Shown here piece by piece: positions 1-11,177 of a stretch of 64,000 nucleotides of DNA (position 1 is the first letter of the stretch; each line of letters begins with the position of its first letter). Source of the DNA: Malachius bipustulatus (taxonomy: Eukaryota > Arthropoda > Insecta > Coleoptera > Melyridae); the NCBI GenBank assembly GCA_910589415.1, contig OU342638.1, positions 34,941,579 through 35,005,578 of the forward strand, in the 5' to 3' direction. The position numbers and the translations under genes are program-made. The notes under the pieces were generated by a model. The model worked only from the letters and a program-made list of their open reading frames with translations, did not search any database and was not told the origin of the DNA.

Positions 1-2281
1 ATATCGCCTTATTCTTGATGTTACTCTACTGATTGAATAAATAATTTAAAAGAACATGAGGAGGGTTGATTCTTAAAACTCTAAAATTGTTGAATTTTAA
101 TACAAAGATTTATTAAAATCAATTTCATCATCAGTACAATAGACTGGCAATCACCAATAGATCTTACATATAAACAATCAATTTAATAATTAAAATCAGT
201 AATCCTGACTCAAATATTCAAACATAAATATTACCTTATTACCAATGATATCAAACTTACATGATTAAAATTCAAGATAGGTACCTATATCATTTCAATA
301 GTTCAGATAAAAATTTCCAAAGCTCAAATTCTATTAAACAATTTCTAAACTATAACACATAGGTATGATTCTGAATAGAACTCCGAGTTAAATCAGAAGT
401 TAGTTCTCAAAAATCTAAATTTATCTTAAGCAAAAGTTTCAATATAAAAACAGGTATCTACCTACAAAATCTGAAATTCAAAATTTAATTTAGAAAATGA
501 TCATCTCTAACTCGAAATCCTAAACACATACGATAAATTTAATAAATTATTTTTACACATAACCATTACATTAGTCACTTGTTGACCACAATAAAAGTTC
601 ATAACATATTATCAAAAATCAAATTCACTTAAAAAGTCATAGGTGATGAAATCAATTAAACACTGTACTTGAATTTATTTAATTTTCTTGATTATCGGAA
701 AATAGCAAAAGTTTATTCACTCATAAAGACATACCTTATTATTCAAAACTCCATCTCAAAACTGACGAACTAAGGTTCCTCTAACCTAATTAAGCGCGAT
801 GATCAAAGCATAGGCCGGCATGGTTACTGGAACTGCCTTTGTGCTGGTGTTAGCACCCCTTTGGTTGGTGCTCCAGGTACCGGATGAGCTGGACTGCTCT
901 CCCTGCTACCTTGTGACGACCAAATATCAAAGTGCTAGGACCTCTGCCTGATGAAACCTTCCATGTCTCCAAACTAAACTCCACCACTCTTCTTTATTTT
1001 TCCAAGCTTCCACAAATATCACCTTTCACACAGGCTAGTGTACCTACCTAGGTAGGTACCTACATAAGCCTCCACATGATCGAATCTTTATGTAAACTTT
1101 CGTGTAAATTAGAAAATTGAAAGTTGGAACTCAAAACTCAGAAACTAGAAGTTCGAAATTAACATTCAGGAATCAAAAGTTAAAACTTAGAAATTCAAAG
1201 ATCGAAATCAAAAACTGGAAATCGGAAATTAGTAGTTAAAAATCAAAACTGGAAGTCGGGACCTAACATTCTAGAACTTGAAACTCAAAAGTAAATCAAA
1301 ACTAAAGTTCAAAACTACGTTCAAACCCACGTCCAAGACTACGTCCAAGACTACGTCCAAGACTACGTCCCTTGTCTGTAAAGACAAGAAAGCGAACATT
1401 AGTTATAATGACCAAAATTAAATTCCAAAAGATTACTCACGTAAGACTGCATCTTTCACGGAAACACTTCACCATAATAATATCTATATACTCACACAAG
1501 GGACTAATACTAATTTACGAACTTGTAGGCAGGCTACATGATCTCCCGAATTAAGACCCAAAAATGAACCTAACGCGTCCTCTTACTCTTACTTATAGTT
1601 TTTCTGGGGTGACGCCACTCATGCGCCCCAACCATCGTCTAATCGAAAATGTTGACCCACTTTCCACTCCAAATCTCATCATCGACAGTATGCAACACTT
1701 AAAACTCGCACGCGACGGTGTCGGCTCTTTCGCCTTATATGTCGGCACACTCTCGACAGTACGACCAACCTCTCTAGTTTTCCCTCTATTCAAACTTAAA
1801 TTTCACAATCGTGAATCCGCATATCTCCGAGGCTTGTCGTGTCTTGGAACGAAACGCAAGTTGTTTATGTTTTTTTATGGGTCCCCTCAACTATCTTTTA
1901 CTGTTTTTTTAACCCACACCCAAAGAAATAATCTTTTAGGTTTTATCTGGATAACTAATCGGAAATCTAGAGTAGCAAGATGAGAGTGGTCTCGTTAGAC
2001 GCGGAAAATTAATTCGCATAAGATGATATACTTTTCAAACTCTGAAAACCCAGAACCGGGACAGAAAATCGACCAGACATGTTTTCTACGTCTTACTCAA
2101 ATAACAAAAGCAAGAATTTCTTAATAGCTGCCAGGTGTTCGTTCGTGATCTTTGCCTAATACAGCCTCTTACATCAGCGAAAATATACAGTCAATCATAA
2201 CTTTTCTGAACTTTATAAAAATATTCTAAATCGAGAATCAAAATTTTGAAAAAGAAAACGTAGCGTGCAAGGCACGCTGCA
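1..2281 (-). mobile_element. Element A 3' LTR (partial, cut by window start)
   Basis: This block is the second copy of the sequence at 11608-13888, at a constant offset of 11607 with no indels. I found one base difference by eye (1961 versus 13568). Both copies stop at the same CA (2281 and 13888), after which the flanks diverge, so this is the LTR edge. On the minus strand the LTR opens with TGCAGCGTGCC. About 430 bp of this copy should lie before position 1. It contains short imperfect purine-rich repeats (about 1100-1320) and a small tandem array of a CCAAGACTACGT-like unit (about 1328-1372). A 139-codon plus-strand ORF (1564-1983) is antisense to the element and is not called as a gene. 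Confidence 0.93.
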
Positions 2282-2295
2282 CACCCCCCCTTGTA
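2282..2295 (-). other. Polypurine tract of element A
   Basis: Read on the minus strand, a run with seven G residues abuts the LTR start TGCAGC. This is where Ty3/Gypsy elements prime plus-strand DNA synthesis. Position and composition fit; the exact RNase H cut site is inferred. Confidence 0.7.
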
Positions 2296-2499
2296 AAAAG
2301 GAAGGAAAAGTCTCCACAAGAAACTTTTCCGAGAGAACTCCTCTCGAATCAACAATCAACAAATCCCAACAAACCGAAAGAAAAGACAGAAAGAACAAGT
2401 TTTAAACACTCCATGTTTCAAACACAAAGCAATATGGGCGAGCCCTGACCTCGAAAACCGCCAGTAGGACTCTGGTTACTAAAACTAGGTTAAACAGGC

Positions 2500-3234
2500 T
2501 CCCAAAAGGAAAACCTGACTGCCGTTATTCGGAAACTAACTCCGCTCTACACATAATTCAATAAAATAAGTTGAGTCTTATGAGAACACAAAGGGACTCA
2601 AAAGGACAAAACTCTTATGGTGGCAATATTTGCCTATGTAGCGAAGCTCAAATAATTGGCCCCTGTGGTTGGCATGTCACGTGACTATACCTCCTACTTC
2701 ATCAGTCGGGGCTCCACAACTGACTAAACAGCAGGCCCTTTCCATTTATAAGGCTGGAAATGACATAATGCACCCCTCTAGTACACTACCTTGTAACTAA
2801 AGATTTTTCAAAAGAAAGCTAAATATTTTCCCTAACCTCTGGTTGAACAGACTATACCAGAACCAATAACCTCCACCACCATACTCATCCTAAAATAAAA
2901 CTAAAATTATGTGAAACAGAGTTCTCCATTAGAGAAACTCCGGCTGTCGTCAATCGATTACCGACTTCGTCCTACACACAAAAAAAATCAAGGAGTTGGG
3001 TCTGCCTGAACACCTCAAGGAAATTCAGTGACCGAAACTCGTGAGTTGGCAATACTGCCAGGATGACGAAGCCATAAAGATTCGGCCCCTATGGTCGGTA
3101 TGTCGCCAGACAATACCACCTACTTCATCAGCTGGGGGCTAAGCAGCTGACTAGACGACAGGGCAATTCTCCGCTTATGAGGCCGGAAATGCCAAAATAC
3201 ACCCCTCTAGTGCGTTTCCCTGCGACTAGAGATT
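2500..3234. repeat. Diverged direct duplication inside element A
   Basis: Two roughly 300-bp copies (about 2500-2810 and 2935-3234) align along their length. Shared blocks include TGGCAATA at the start, a CTACTTCATCAG core near 2695 and 3120, and CACCCCTCTAGT near 2772 and 3200. They differ at many positions, so the duplication is older than the present insertion, which has nearly identical LTRs. Confidence 0.75.
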
Positions 3235-3459
3235 TAACGTCAAAAGCTAAAAGGTTTCCTTGATCGTTAGTTAGTTAAGAATAACGTCCTAACGACTTTG
3301 GAGTGAAATATGATTCCTAACAAAGGAAATCATAGAGAAATCTAAAAAAGCCAAAACTAAATTTCTACCTAGAAAAGCCTAAAGAAATTTCAAATCTAAG
3401 AGTTCTACTTACACCTCAAACTCCAAGACGTCTAAATCGGGTTAAATGTCAAAATTGTT

Positions 3460-3650
3460 CATACTCAAAGTATTTTGATCTGGATACCTCCAAATCAAAA
3501 TTATTCATACCTCAAAATGTCAAAACCGAAATATCGAAGATATTCATACTCAAAAAATGTCAAAATCGGGATATCTAAATTATCTATACTCAAAAATGTC
3601 AAAATCGGGATATCTAAATGATCTATACTCAAAAATGTCAAAATTGTTTT
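3460..3650. repeat. Short tandem repeat with ATGTCAAAATCGGGATAT core
   Basis: A unit of roughly 40 bp containing ATGTCAAAATCGGGATAT or close variants is repeated about four times, with TATACTCAAAA spacers. It lies in the noncoding part of element A and has no coding potential that I can see. Confidence 0.7.
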
Positions 3651-4137
3651 CCAAAAACGTCCAAATTATTCAACAAGATTCAGTCAAGTGGTTATCAAAA
3701 GCACAAGAATAGATGAAATTCTGAAACTCCAACTCGGATTTTATTTCTCAAAATTAATTAACGCGAACGCTAAGTATCAGTAGTAAGACAGATTTAATTT
3801 TCCAAGATTTTCCTCTACTGAGACCTACGTCACTAAATTTCTCTACTGAATGACTCAAAGTGGTACTGGAACTGTGCGGCCATTCTTACTCAAGAACCCG
3901 TCGAGACTTACCCAGACACCTAAACTCAAAGACTCAAAACTATCTCAAATCCAAATTATTACTCTAAAACTTACACAAATGTGTTAGACCTTCAGAACTA
4001 TACTATTATGTTGATCAAGGTGGAACTCGACGTCAAAATATAGGGAGTAAAGTCCCTACTTTACTTAAAAGAACTTGGAAATAATTCTCCAATTCAAAAT
4101 TGTCATCAAAGGGTAAACATACTATATGGTCCTAAAA

Positions 4138-4245
4138 AGGACTGTCAGTTTTCACTTTAGACGGTGCAGGGCGGAAAAGGACGAAAAAGGACCCGATTGT
4201 CGTTTTCACTTTAGACGGGGCAGGGCGGAAAAGGGCAAACAAAAG
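4138..4245. repeat. Two-copy unit with TTTTCACTTTAGACGG
   Basis: Two adjacent units of about 55 bp share TTTTCACTTTAGACGG followed by GCAGGGCGGAAAAGG and end in GGACCC. The minus-strand frame across them repeats a short peptide but has no recognisable domain. Confidence 0.7.
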
Positions 4246-4432
4246 GACCCTAAAGAAGAGATAAAAGATCAAAAGCGAACTTAGATGTATACTGTAAACA
4301 GTGAAAAAGAAAAAAGAAAGAGGCACATAGAAATATATACAAGAAATCAGCCACTGGAACTATTTTCAAAATGGCTGGATACTTTCTCTTTAGGTAACAC
4401 CAGGGTGGAAAGTACCAAAAATAACCCCAAAG

Positions 4433-4715
4433 ATGTTGTCATTATCTAAAGAAAATTTTCAAACGAGAAACCAAATCTCAATCATTGGACCTATGAAGTG
4501 GTTTTACTTACCAATGAACTCTATCTCAAAGAATAAAATTTTCAAAAAGAAAATCAAATCTCAACCGTTGGACCTATATGTGGTTTTACTTACCAACGAA
4601 CTCTATCTCAATTATTAAAGAATAAAAATTTTCAAAAAGAAAATCAAATCTCAAACGTTGGACCTATATGTGGTTTTACTTACCAACGAACTCTATCTCA
4701 ATTATTAAGGAAATA
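4433..4715. repeat. Three-copy unit of about 85 bp in element A
   Basis: Three units share AATTTTCAAA, then AAATCTCAA, then GTTTTACTTACCAA and GAACTCTATCTCAA. The last two are nearly identical (about 4540-4618 and 4630-4708); the first is more diverged. Confidence 0.75.
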
Positions 4716-5691
4716 AAAATTTTCAAAGAGAAAGATTTTTACTTTTAACTGTCACACTACTCAAATGTTCTCAAAAGAGCAAACTTGAAAAGTTCTTACA
4801 AATGAAGAGACTTTTAAAACTCAAAATTTCTTGTCAAAATCTGTATAGTTAATTTCCAATCATAACTCATTAACCACCCGGTTAATGTTGTTCCGCCAAA
4901 ATTAAACACCATCAAAGATATTCGAGATAATGTGCCAACTGAAAGAATTCTTAAATCTCAACTAACTGTACTTATTGAATCTCAAACTCTAGCTAAAAAT
5001 ATTGCCTCGACTTAACCTTAATCAAAGGAATGGAAAAGATTTTTATCATCAGGAGCTTTTTTATTCAAAATCTCAACCTAAAAGTTTATAACTACCTCAA
5101 TTCTCAACTCTACTCAACGGATCGTTCCTGAAAGTTACTGTTAGGATGATAACAGCTCAGATTTATTTTTAGATTATGCCAATTATCAACTCTAACAGAA
5201 CTCGAAATTTTCAATTAAGAACTCACCTAAATCAACTCAACCCAACGCCTAGTCACGTAGCTCACTTATTTGCATGGGGCTCTAACGCGACCGTTTAAAA
5301 ATATTTTACAAATTAGTCTGGCCATGACTAAAGTGTAACTCAACCTCTACCTCAACAACAATTACTGGTAGGTTAGCTAAATTTATTTAATTTGTACGCT
5401 AACGTTATCAGTCTCAAATTATTTTAACCTAAGTACCTATAAAAGGATTTTCTCTAAACTCGACTCAACCTCTACAAAGACTCCTGACTCTAAACAACCT
5501 TTACTTTTTCTCCAAAACCGTAACTAAATTTACTGAAAAACTTACTATTGACACACCAAACGAATTCTTTCTAAATTCTCAAACTACCAACAAATAGGAT
5601 ATATACTGCCTTTGCGTGTGAACGGAGCTTTACACTAGGGGCGCCAACTTGAATACAATACAACTAGGTCACCCCTAAAGCGCGCTCTACA

Positions 5692-8600
5692 CTAACACTG
5701 GCTGTTCTGAATCTCAACAAATGGTTTAATATCACTTACGTGAAAATCTCCCAGGATTTTTCCTGACAGATCTGAAAGAACAACAACCTTACCAGTACCT
5801 TTAATTTTCTTTATCATAGCCGGGACATACTTCGGAGCTAATTTCTTAGAAAACTTATCGACCGCTTTGGAAAGAACGAAGTTTTTCTTCCACACTTTAT
5901 CACCTTCTTGATAATTAACCTCTCGCCTACGAAGGTTATACCTCTTAACATTTTTCTCAAAAGATTTTCTAATTTTCTCCTGGATTTGGGGATAAAGTTT
6001 AGGAACTTTGCTCACTTCGGACTGCCATTTAAGTCGATTGGAAAAATCGACGGGGTCAACAGAACTATAATCAACATCCTTATAAAAACTACCATTCACT
6101 GGTGTGTAACGTCCAAAAACCAAAAAAGAGGGTGAGTACCCTGTGGACTCATGTACCGAGGTATTAATTGCCTGAGCAATCTCGAAAATATGTTCGTCCC
6201 ATGTTCGATGATCGTCATCTTTAATATATGACGCTATAGCACTCCCCAAAACTTTATTCACCCTTTCGGTTGGATTAACCTGGGGGTGGTAACTTGGATT
6301 ATACCAGATCTTAGGAATCTGGTACTTCTTCATTAATTCTTTGAATTCTCTAGACCTGAACTGACTACCATTATCACAACACACGACCTCTGGAGTTCCA
6401 TAAACCAAAAAGATTTCTCTCTCCAAAATTTTCACAACCTTGGCCGAAGTAGCCTTAGGAAGGGGTTTTACTATAACAAATCGGGTGAAAGAATCAGTAA
6501 TAACCAACAATTGGGTATTTCCTGATTTAGATCTTGGGAAAGGTCCCATAAAATCTAAAGAAATAGACTGAAACGGAAAGTCAACTTTACGCTGATTTCC
6601 TCCTAAACCAGCTGGAGATTGATTTGTGGATTTGTGGGCACCACAAGTCTCACATGATCTAACATAACGTCTCACTGACTCCTTTACTCCTGGCCAATAA
6701 TAATTTTCCAAAATTCTTGCCAACGTCTTTGAAATACCTAAATGAGCTGAAGTCGGATGATCATGACACTCAACAAAAACCTCTTTCCTATTCTCAGTTG
6801 GAACTACTATTTTCCAGTCTGAAAAATTAGACTGGATGTCGTGTTTTGGCCTAATATGTTTATACAAAATATTATCCTTAACGTCAAAATCTGGAAACTT
6901 CGCTGGGTTACAGCGGACTTTATTAATCATCTCAACATACCAGGTGTCTGGCGTAAAAGATTTAACATTAATCAAAGAAATATGTCTGGACAGAAAATCA
7001 GCCATTACCAAATTCTTACCGGGACGATGAACAACCTTGAACTTAAATCCACTCAACCTGACTGTCCATCTAGCAATTCTGCCGACTGGATCTTTAATTT
7101 TATACAGCCATTGTAGGCTGGCATGGTCAGTAACAACTGTAAATTCTGTGCCTTCGACATAACACCTAAATTTTTCAATACCAAAAATAACTCCAAGACA
7201 CTCCTTCTCTGTAACCGTGTAATTTTTCTTCTCAGTCTTGAGAAGCTTTCTAGAAGCATAAGCTATAGGGTGCTCAAAATCATCCTTAACTTGATATAAA
7301 ATTGCCCCCACCCCTACGTCACTTGCATCCGTCTGAATGAAGAAAGGTAGATTGGGATCCGGTTTGACTAAAATGGGAGCTGAAACCAACAATTCCTTAA
7401 GACTTTGGAAAGCCTCTTCGGCTTCCTCCGTCCAAATAACTGGAGTGTGCTTCTTACGACCCTTAATAAGCGATGTAATTGGCTCAGACACGGTGGAAAA
7501 ATTAGGGATGAACTTTCGATACCATTGGAGGATTCCAATTACTCTCCTAACTTCAGTGGTAGTTTTAGGTGATGGCATATCAACAATAGCCTGAACTTTT
7601 CCTGGATCGGTCCTTAGACCTTTCCTATCTACCACATAACCCAAAAACGATAACGAATCTCTACAGAACTTACACTTATCCAGGTTGATCTTCAACCCGG
7701 CTTTAGTGAGAATTTCCAACACTTCAGCAAGAAGGGCAATGTGTTCCTCGAATGAATTGGACACACAAATAATGTCATCCAAATAGGTAAAAACTCGATC
7801 TTCAAACTTGGTACCCCTAAATAGGTGGTCCATTAACCGTTGTTGCGTCTGCGCCGCATTACACAACCCAAAAGGCATAACCTTAAACTGAAAAAGACCT
7901 CGACCATGAACTTGAAACGCCGTTTTGGGCTTGGAGGTTTCCTCCAAGGGAATATTCCAAAACGCCTTTGTTAAATCAATCGAAGATAGATAAGTAGATC
8001 CAGCTACTTTACTCAAAATACTATCTACCAACGGTAGTGGGTAGGAATCCTTAACAGTCAACTCATTTATCTTACGACCATCAAAACACATACGGTAGGT
8101 ACCGTCACTTTTTGGAACCATTAAAACAGGACTTGACCAAGCTGAATTACTTTCCTCTATAACTCCATCTCTTAACATTGAATCTACTTCTTGATGTAAA
8201 AATTTGGTGATAGCAGGAGACAGAGGGTACTGCCTCTGCTTCACGGGTCTAGCTGAACCTGTATCTATGAAATGTGTAATTTCACTCGTACGACCGGGAG
8301 CTTTCGAAGCAAGTAATTCGTACTGCTTTATCACTTTATCTAAAACCAACTGTTGTTCCTCTGACAACTCCTCAAGATAAGTACCTAAATTTGGAGTCTC
8401 TCCTGTAATCTCATTAATGTCGAAAACTTGATTTTTAAAATCGATAGCCAACTCAACCTGCTTGCAAAAATCAGAACCTAAAATAACAGCGTGGGATATA
8501 GTAGGGATAATTGTAAATTCTAACTCAATCAACCTATCCTCAAAACAAATAGGCAAAATTACAGTACCTAGAACTGTTTGTGGCTGTCCGTTTGCTACGG

Positions 8601-8811
8601 TCACTCGTGGTAATTTATCTTTAACAACTCGATTGGACTCCAATAGTTCCCAAATCGACTCAGTTCCTGCACCTAAGATGGAAATATTTGCCCCAGTGTC
8701 AACTAGAGCTAGAATCTCAAAACCCTCTAACTCAATAGAGATATACGGCCTATTATCTGCATCTTTACTCTCAAAAACTGGACTGATCTGCTTAGAAAGG
8801 TTCGAGTTCAC
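5692..8811 (-). CDS. Element A Pol polyprotein (protease, RT, RNase H, integrase)
   Basis: This is an intact Ty3/Gypsy Pol of about 1039 residues that copies the element RNA into DNA and integrates it. Visible in order are aspartic protease DTGA (residue 38), reverse transcriptase with YLDD (343-346), RNase H acidic residues in TDAS, TEKE and TDH (about 494, 537, 562), an integrase HHCC zinc site (H685, H690, C720, C723), and a D753, D813, E849 triad with 35 residues between the last two, as in D,D35E integrases. No chromodomain is evident. The opening codon is GTG, the frame runs open upstream into the end of gag, and it lies in the -1 frame relative to gag. So Pol is probably made as a Gag-Pol fusion by -1 frameshifting, although I see no textbook slippery heptamer. 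Gene order protease-RT-RNaseH-integrase places it in Gypsy rather than Copia. Confidence 0.97.
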   Translation of the reverse strand: MNSNLSKQISPVFESKDADNRPYISIELEGFEILALVDTGANISILGAGTESIWELLESNRVVKDKLPRVTVANGQPQTVLGTVILPICFEDRLIELEFTIIPTISHAVILGSDFCKQVELAIDFKNQVFDINEITGETPNLGTYLEELSEEQQLVLDKVIKQYELLASKAPGRTSEITHFIDTGSARPVKQRQYPLSPAITKFLHQEVDSMLRDGVIEESNSAWSSPVLMVPKSDGTYRMCFDGRKINELTVKDSYPLPLVDSILSKVAGSTYLSSIDLTKAFWNIPLEETSKPKTAFQVHGRGLFQFKVMPFGLCNAAQTQQRLMDHLFRGTKFEDRVFTYLDDIICVSNSFEEHIALLAEVLEILTKAGLKINLDKCKFCRDSLSFLGYVVDRKGLRTDPGKVQAIVDMPSPKTTTEVRRVIGILQWYRKFIPNFSTVSEPITSLIKGRKKHTPVIWTEEAEEAFQSLKELLVSAPILVKPDPNLPFFIQTDASDVGVGAILYQVKDDFEHPIAYASRKLLKTEKKNYTVTEKECLGVIFGIEKFRCYVEGTEFTVVTDHASLQWLYKIKDPVGRIARWTVRLSGFKFKVVHRPGKNLVMADFLSRHISLINVKSFTPDTWYVEMINKVRCNPAKFPDFDVKDNILYKHIRPKHDIQSNFSDWKIVVPTENRKEVFVECHDHPTSAHLGISKTLARILENYYWPGVKESVRRYVRSCETCGAHKSTNQSPAGLGGNQRKVDFPFQSISLDFMGPFPRSKSGNTQLLVITDSFTRFVIVKPLPKATSAKVVKILEREIFLVYGTPEVVCCDNGSQFRSREFKELMKKYQIPKIWYNPSYHPQVNPTERVNKVLGSAIASYIKDDDHRTWDEHIFEIAQAINTSVHESTGYSPSFLVFGRYTPVNGSFYKDVDYSSVDPVDFSNRLKWQSEVSKVPKLYPQIQEKIRKSFEKNVKRYNLRRREVNYQEGDKVWKKNFVLSKAVDKFSKKLAPKYVPAMIKKIKGTGKVVVLSDLSGKILGDFHVSDIKPFVEIQNSQC

Positions 8812-8822
8812 CTGTCTCGATT

Positions 8823-10619
8823 CTAACGTCTCTTCGGAATCGCACCTGATTCTGGACCTGGTTGGCGTCTTCGAAACTCGAGGGAAGTCGCGCCAAAATC
8901 TTCTCTCGCCGACTCGTTTTTTGAATCTGCCTTAGAACTTTCTTTACCTAAATTCGACTCCCGAGTTTCTGGACAATCCACCACCTTCTTAACGTCCTTG
9001 GACTCAACTGCTTCCTGTTTATCTTTCCCTGAATGATGACATCGGGGACAAGAAGGCGCTATTGCTCCTTTCAAACCGCACGAAAAACAAAATTTCTCAA
9101 GTGGATGTGGACAAAAATTAAATGAATGACCCGCCTGGTCACAATTCCAACAGGAAAAAGAGCTGACTGGGGGTCGGTCTGACTTATTCATCGACTGATT
9201 TGGGGCATTCGCAAATCTTCGGGGAGGAAAAGGTGGACGAGGGGTCTCTACTTTAACCTTTGGGATTTCCTTCGCTTCCCTAACCGTCGTTCCCACAGGG
9301 GCTGCCTGGGGTCGACCTACACGGGTTTTACCCTCTACTCCACTCATTATCACCGAATTCTTCGCGATCTGCCTGCATAGACATTCTAACTGCTCATAAG
9401 AAACCAGATCGATCAAACATAACTTCGAATTCAAATCGGGCAGGAGGTTTCTCCTAACTATCTTCAACTGTTCCGGAATAGAAATTGGATTAAGAAGATG
9501 TGAAAACTTCATCCTTAAATTCGCAATAAACGTAACGACATTTTCATTATTCCTTTGCCTAAAGGAGCGAATCTCCTCTAGGAGTTCTTCATCGTAATTT
9601 GGAGGGATGAAAGTATTACCAATCCTTGCCTCCAAGTCTCGCCAAGACCTCAACTGATACTTAATGCTTCGGAACCATGAGAGAGCTGGTTCCTTAAATA
9701 AATCGACTGCACTATTAAAAACTGTATCAAGGGGGACTCCCCTAGCTTGACTAAGTTCACGAACTCTTTCCAAAAATTTTATAACTTCAATTCCCTTTTC
9801 TTTACCAGTAAAACATAATCCCCATTTATACACCGGGATGACCTTATCTATAGGCGCCACTAACTGGATGGATGGGACTTGAGAATTGAGACTAAACTGT
9901 GAGAAAGTGGGTGATGGATTTCTCACTGGGGGTACAAAACTGCTCGAATGTGCCTGATTATCATAGTCAAAGGGTACCTGATCACAATCTAAAAACGGAT
10001 TGGTGTTATGGCTTCTTAAGCCTAACCTTCTTAACGATAGATCTTCTGGAAGATTCGAAGGGACTCTCGAAACCGTATGAAGATTATCTTCATGAGTAGT
10101 TGAAGCATTATGACAAGATAACCTATCAAATGCTTGATCTAAAAGAGAGGCCTGCGATCTTTGTGGGATTTCTGTTCTTGAACTGACTACCTCACCGACA
10201 ATTTTCTTCTTAAAATCGTCTCGCAATCGTAGAGCATCTGCTCTAACCTGATCTCGACTAGCAGTCTGAACATCGGAAGTGACCTTCATCCTGTCTATTC
10301 TTCCTAACAAATGAGCTAACCTCGAAGAAAATCTCCTAGCTACATTAGACTTAGGGGAAATAATTACCTCATCGTGCAATATTTCAGTCATATCCAAAAT
10401 AGAATCCAAAACTTGACTCAAATCCTCATTAAAATCTAAAGGAGAGATAGTCACAGTGACTCCTCCATTTATTCTCAAAAGTTGACTTAATTGGGTCCGC
10501 CTATAATTTCCGTTCCAATGTGGAACTTCTCCTCTTAATAAAATTTCATACTTAATCTCATCTACCTTGAGATCAACGACCTCAAAACCGACTGTAGTAT
10601 TTTCCTCAATAAAATCCAT
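8823..10619 (-). CDS. Element A Gag (nucleocapsid with zinc knuckles)
   Basis: Structural protein of the retrotransposon particle, about 598 residues from the ATG at 10619. An upstream in-frame GTG at 10625 also opens the frame. Near the C-terminus (about residues 490-530) is a CCHC knuckle, C-WN-C-x4-H-x4-C, followed by a second Cys-rich cluster C-x2-C-x9-C-x2-C that lacks the canonical His. The middle region (about residues 265-430) resembles the capsid-like retrotransposon Gag domain and aligns well with element B Gag. The N-terminus shares a DLKVDEIKYEIL-type segment with element B. The stop lies 11 bases before the GTG opening pol, with the pol frame running through it. Confidence 0.93.
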   Translation of the reverse strand: MDFIEENTTVGFEVVDLKVDEIKYEILLRGEVPHWNGNYRRTQLSQLLRINGGVTVTISPLDFNEDLSQVLDSILDMTEILHDEVIISPKSNVARRFSSRLAHLLGRIDRMKVTSDVQTASRDQVRADALRLRDDFKKKIVGEVVSSRTEIPQRSQASLLDQAFDRLSCHNASTTHEDNLHTVSRVPSNLPEDLSLRRLGLRSHNTNPFLDCDQVPFDYDNQAHSSSFVPPVRNPSPTFSQFSLNSQVPSIQLVAPIDKVIPVYKWGLCFTGKEKGIEVIKFLERVRELSQARGVPLDTVFNSAVDLFKEPALSWFRSIKYQLRSWRDLEARIGNTFIPPNYDEELLEEIRSFRQRNNENVVTFIANLRMKFSHLLNPISIPEQLKIVRRNLLPDLNSKLCLIDLVSYEQLECLCRQIAKNSVIMSGVEGKTRVGRPQAAPVGTTVREAKEIPKVKVETPRPPFPPRRFANAPNQSMNKSDRPPVSSFSCWNCDQAGHSFNFCPHPLEKFCFSCGLKGAIAPSCPRCHHSGKDKQEAVESKDVKKVVDCPETRESNLGKESSKADSKNESAREDFGATSLEFRRRQPGPESGAIPKRR

Positions 10620-11157
10620 TTTCACTATTTATCTCAAAAAAAAATTTTTGCCTCAAAATTCTCAAACAAGACTTTTCAACCAACTTTACCTGAAACAAAG
10701 AAAACGAAAATTGTCGTACCTTTTCTTAGTTGACTTGACCTGACCTAACAGAATTATCCATAACCAAAATTTCAAAAATCAGATTGTTGCTGATTCTATC
10801 CGTAACTCCACCTAAGCTGAAAAATTAAAAAATTATCGAACTCGAAAACCACATCTTCAGGTTTACCACACCGTCTGGGCTGGAACCTAAAAAGCTGAAA
10901 CGTCAAAAAGAAAACAACACGAACTCAAATACCACAGGTCTGAATTCCCTCGAAGTCCTTCGTTGAAAATTTCAAACCTTACCTTTTGGTTTTATTCCAT
11001 CTGTAAACTTTACGCAACTAAGAAAGGTATTTGTCTTTACTTGTCTAAATTTTGAAAAAGTTTTTCTCAAAAATTATGAAAACACCAACACCTCATGTTC
11101 ATTAATTCTTCTCAAAGTTTGAGAAAGTTTTCGAAAAAAGAATAAGGAGATTGATTA
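10620..11157 (-). other. Element A 5' leader
   Basis: Untranslated stretch between the primer-binding site and gag. No ORF of note. It would carry the packaging signal in this family, but no specific motif is recognisable by eye. Confidence 0.7.
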
Positions 11158-11175
11158 ATCCTGGTCACGGCACCA
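11158..11175 (-). other. Primer-binding site of element A, tRNA-His type
   Basis: The minus strand reads TGGTGCCGTGACCAGGAT. From established tRNA sequences this is complementary to the 3' end of arthropod tRNA-His including its CCA tail. It sits two bases from the inferred LTR end, as expected for the start of minus-strand DNA synthesis. The match length (18) is read directly; the tRNA identity is from memory of tRNA-His and should be checked against this genome. Confidence 0.82.
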
Positions 11176-11177
11176 CT

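Larger units (their letters stand above)
2296..5691 (-). other. Long noncoding region between pol and 3' LTR of element A
   Basis: About 3.4 kb with no credible ORF on either strand; there is no envelope-like frame in the usual env position. It holds several repeats: a diverged direct duplication (about 2500-2810 and 2935-3234), tandem units around 3460-3650, a two-copy unit at 4138-4245, and three copies of a roughly 85-bp unit at 4433-4715. Most Gypsy elements have a much shorter stretch here. Possible roles, none shown, are packaging or replication signals, RNA structure, or decayed extra coding sequence. Confidence 0.75.

Noticed and set aside
4132..4326. 64-codon minus-strand ORF with repeated FALFRPAPSKVKT-like text
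   Set aside because: Product of the two-copy DNA repeat; hydrophobic run from an A-rich strand, no sign of selection.
2296..5691. Envelope gene in element A
   Set aside because: No frame longer than about 65 codons and no signal peptide or membrane segment pattern in the expected env position.
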